From Fluviicola sp. (GTDB lineage: Bacteria > Bacteroidota > Bacteroidia > Flavobacteriales_D > Crocinitomicaceae): a stretch of 64,000 nt of DNA. The stretch lies in assembly GCA_029866325.1 (NCBI GenBank), contig JARWZO010000004.1:162289-226288 (forward strand), written 5' to 3'. Positions within the stretch are counted from its first letter, which is position 1, and the number at the start of each line of letters is the position of its first letter. The notes beneath the pieces were generated by a model. That model searched no databases. It saw nothing but the letters and a program-made list of their open reading frames with translations, and was not told the origin of the DNA. The translations under genes were made by a program, and so were the position numbers. Shown in pieces: positions 63,301 through 64,000 of the stretch.

Positions 63301-64000
63301 AGTGAATCTTTCTGCTTATGTAGGACAACCGGGTGTTATTGTAGCGTTTAGAAATTTATCCGGATATGGTCAACGTTTGTTTGTAGATAATATTAACCTT
63401 ACCGGTGTAGCTGTAGCTACTCCTCCAACAGCAAACTTTACCGGCACGCCAACAACCCTTTGTGCGGGACAAAGTGTTACTTATACCAATACATCAACAG
63501 GTTCACCGACATCTTATTCCTGGTCATTCCCGGGAGGAACTCCTTCCACCTCAACAGCAACTAATCCCACGGTTACCTATAGTACGGCTGGAACATACAA
63601 TGTGTCGTTAACTGCAACAAATGGTGTCGGACCAAATACTTTAACACAAACAAACTATATTACTGTCAATCCTATTCCGGCAACCCCAACCATTTCGGCA
63701 GGTGGTCCTTTGACCTTCTGTGCAGGTGGAAGTGTGGTATTGACATCATCTTCGGCTAGTGGAAACCTTTGGTCGACAGGTGCAACAACACAATCGATCA
63801 CCGTTTCAACTTCTGGAACATACACAGTTTCTGTTACAAGCGGTGGTTGTACATCGGCGACATCAGCCGGAACAACGGTTACAGTAACGGCATTACCGGC
63901 TACACCAACAATCTCAGCAGGTGGTCCTTTGACTTTCTGTGCAGGTGGAAGTGTGGTATTAACATCATCTTCGGCTAGTGGAAACCTCTGGTCGACTGGT
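60311..64000 (+). CDS. Pappalysin-like (M43) metalloprotease, T9SS-type multi-domain, cut by the window end
   Basis: Open reading frame from ATG 60311 to the last base (1230 codons seen, no stop), so it is a partial gene. It has a signal peptide (ALLILGLTNYSSAQ); M43 protease domain (about 40-350) with zinc motif HEVGHWLGLRH (H263, E264, H267, H273) and Met-turn M321 in ENYMDY; a CARDB-like domain (about 365-475); a choice-of-anchor jelly roll (about 480-660); an SPD-2/Hydin-like domain (about 660-775, DFGTVVSGTTQTATFTV); PKD (777-856); jelly roll (857-1038); PKD (1040-1121); then 73-residue Ig-like repeats from 1123. A C-terminal sorting domain is expected beyond the window. Secreted zinc protease. 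Confidence 0.93.
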   Translation, partial: MKKTSVLQLWCSLLALLILGLTNYSSAQTVRCYTDEQHAARMAANPDLESKEDFEQWVQEALSDMDQHKIIGGVYQIPVVFHIIHSGEAVGSGTNISQAAVQSQIDVLNEDFRRIFGSNGWNTHPAGADTQIEFCLAQRRPDGSAFTAGQPGVNRILYSTISATAPPYSTAFVDATVKTWTYNGGVATATRGWDPNKYMNIWICALSGGILGYAQFPQSPIGGMGCGSPAVATDGVVFTSTSIGKSAVTGFAGPYNEGRTATHEVGHWLGLRHIWGDGGCTVDDYCNDTPEAAAANFGCPGGTNSCTAAPDAGPDMIENYMDYTDDLCMNIFTNDQKQRMRAVLEGSPLRRSLINSDACTPPNPSDASITDVFNPKGDNCQGSIIPSVQLRNRGSNTLTSATISYKIDNGTATTFSWTGTLAAGASTTVALPAFTVATLGTHTIKAYSTVPNGVADPSTLYDTSAISFVVSSGIMPTYTQDFESSTFPPDLRWLVENVNGDCYQWSPASGISSAGVFINNIAELPFYGNASATNENLYTPIFILPCNATAATLQFQVAYRQRLAGSNDRLIVEISQDCGVTWTATMYDKQGAVLATNATLTGAVEYYPTVAADWRTETISLLSYVTSTSKNIRFRFRGISNNGNNIFIDNINYTATTPGEINLVQGATDVIDGGSYDFGTVVSGTTQTATFTVQNTGTTNLVLTPPITVTGATFALGTTFGVTTVPAGGSTTFTLTFTPSAAGPFTGTVSFGTNDCDEGTYNFVINGTGIVTPPVADFSATPTTVCSGSSVAFTNLSTHAASYSWNFGASATPSTSTATNPTVVFNTPGTYPVTLIATNAFGSDTETKTGYIVVINGTGTALPITEGFTVATFPPAGWSVVNNNASPTTWVRSTAAGFAPTAGNSMMFDNFNYNDSDDDEVRLTAANFSGLASAQLAFDVAYAPYNATNFDGLEVLVSTDCGVTYTSVYSKSNTVLATRTATTTIFTPTAAQWRTETVNLSAYVGQPGVIVAFRNLSGYGQRLFVDNINLTGVAVATPPTANFTGTPTTLCAGQSVTYTNTSTGSPTSYSWSFPGGTPSTSTATNPTVTYSTAGTYNVSLTATNGVGPNTLTQTNYITVNPIPATPTISAGGPLTFCAGGSVVLTSSSASGNLWSTGATTQSITVSTSGTYTVSVTSGGCTSATSAGTTVTVTALPATPTISAGGPLTFCAGGSVVLTSSSASGNLWSTG
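62880..63415 (+). repeat. Jelly-roll module duplicated from/with the neighbouring gene (matches 56220-56755)
   Basis: The choice-of-anchor domain here and the one at 56220-56755 share long identical blocks (for example TGNSMMFDNFN versus AGNSMMFDNFN, DSDDDEVR, YAPYDATNFDGLEVLVST versus YAPYNATNFDGLEVLVST, AAQWRTETVNL, AFRNLSGYG). They are much closer to each other than domains of this family usually are. Confidence 0.85.

Noticed and set aside
1..64000. CRISPR arrays, insertion sequences, prophage or integrase genes
   Set aside because: I found no regularly spaced short repeats with unique spacers, no transposase or integrase motif, and no phage structural genes. The repeat loci are pairs or triples with inverted order, not arrays.

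Overview
The window looks like chromosomal DNA of a Bacteroidota bacterium, most likely order Flavobacteriales; a Crocinitomicaceae/Fluviicola-like relative is my guess, not something the sequence proves. The evidence is the set of type IX secretion (T9SS) cargo proteins with C-terminal sorting domains, a TonB-dependent receptor with an N-terminal carboxypeptidase-regulatory-like domain, bacillithiol synthesis (bshC), the cluster rpmB-rpmG-DUF4295-ftsY, IcmF, PorE-like outer-membrane proteins, few Shine-Dalgarno sites, and several promoter boxes of the Bacteroidetes form TAnnTTTG. I see no insertion sequence, prophage, CRISPR array or rRNA operon. There is one tRNA, tRNA-Leu(GAG).

Layout. 1-5.7 kb, all on minus: a truncated second copy of a fatty-acid hydroxylase 3' end, a secreted unknown, the intact hydroxylase, a TPR-M48 protease, a small membrane protein, and a barstar-like inhibitor beside an unknown acidic protein. 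6.1-16.1 kb: three PorE-like paralogues (TPR + PD40 propeller + OmpA-type end), with two small unknowns, tRNA-Leu, a fumarylacetoacetate-hydrolase-family enzyme and a DnaQ-type exonuclease between them. 16.1-30.9 kb: housekeeping genes: 2-oxoacid dehydrogenase E2, a GT2 fusion protein, RidA, TrpG/PabA, Psd-CdsA-FtsH-RsfS, BirA, an SRPBCC protein, PyrE, a NUDIX hydrolase, a DUF1573 protein, cyclophilin and BshC. 30.9-45.8 kb: TonB receptor, HtpX-like protease with LemA, a TPR-SpoIIE phosphatase, a T9SS cargo protein, a thioesterase, IcmF and two lipoproteins. 46-52.4 kb: a GT87-like protein, nucleoside phosphorylase, a DUF4197 lipoprotein, CinA, rpmB-rpmG-DUF4295-ftsY and a small membrane protein. 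52.4-53.6 kb: a gene-poor stretch with tiny and decayed membrane-protein genes. 53.6-64 kb: two giant adjacent T9SS cargo genes, a 2090-residue BNR-propeller protein and a pappalysin-like (M43) metalloprotease that runs off the window. They share PKD, jelly-roll and 73-residue Ig-like modules and a conserved promoter/leader.

How the genes connect. The PorE-like proteins are related to the peptidoglycan-anchored part of the T9SS machinery, which would export the three cargo proteins seen here. CdsA and Psd act in phospholipid synthesis, next to the membrane protease FtsH. FtsY, L28 and L33 belong to translation and membrane targeting.

The most unusual feature is a scattered set of at least nine intergenic imperfect inverted repeats. 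Their arms are built from degenerate 6-14 nt tandem units, with a different unit at most loci but the same construction. They sit mostly at gene 3' ends and I cannot match them to a described element. Other points of note: a hydroxylase gene fragment, protein-conserved but synonymously diverged 219-nt repeats, a start-to-start gap of only 8 nt between pyrE and a NUDIX gene, and a small membrane gene with an in-frame amber codon.
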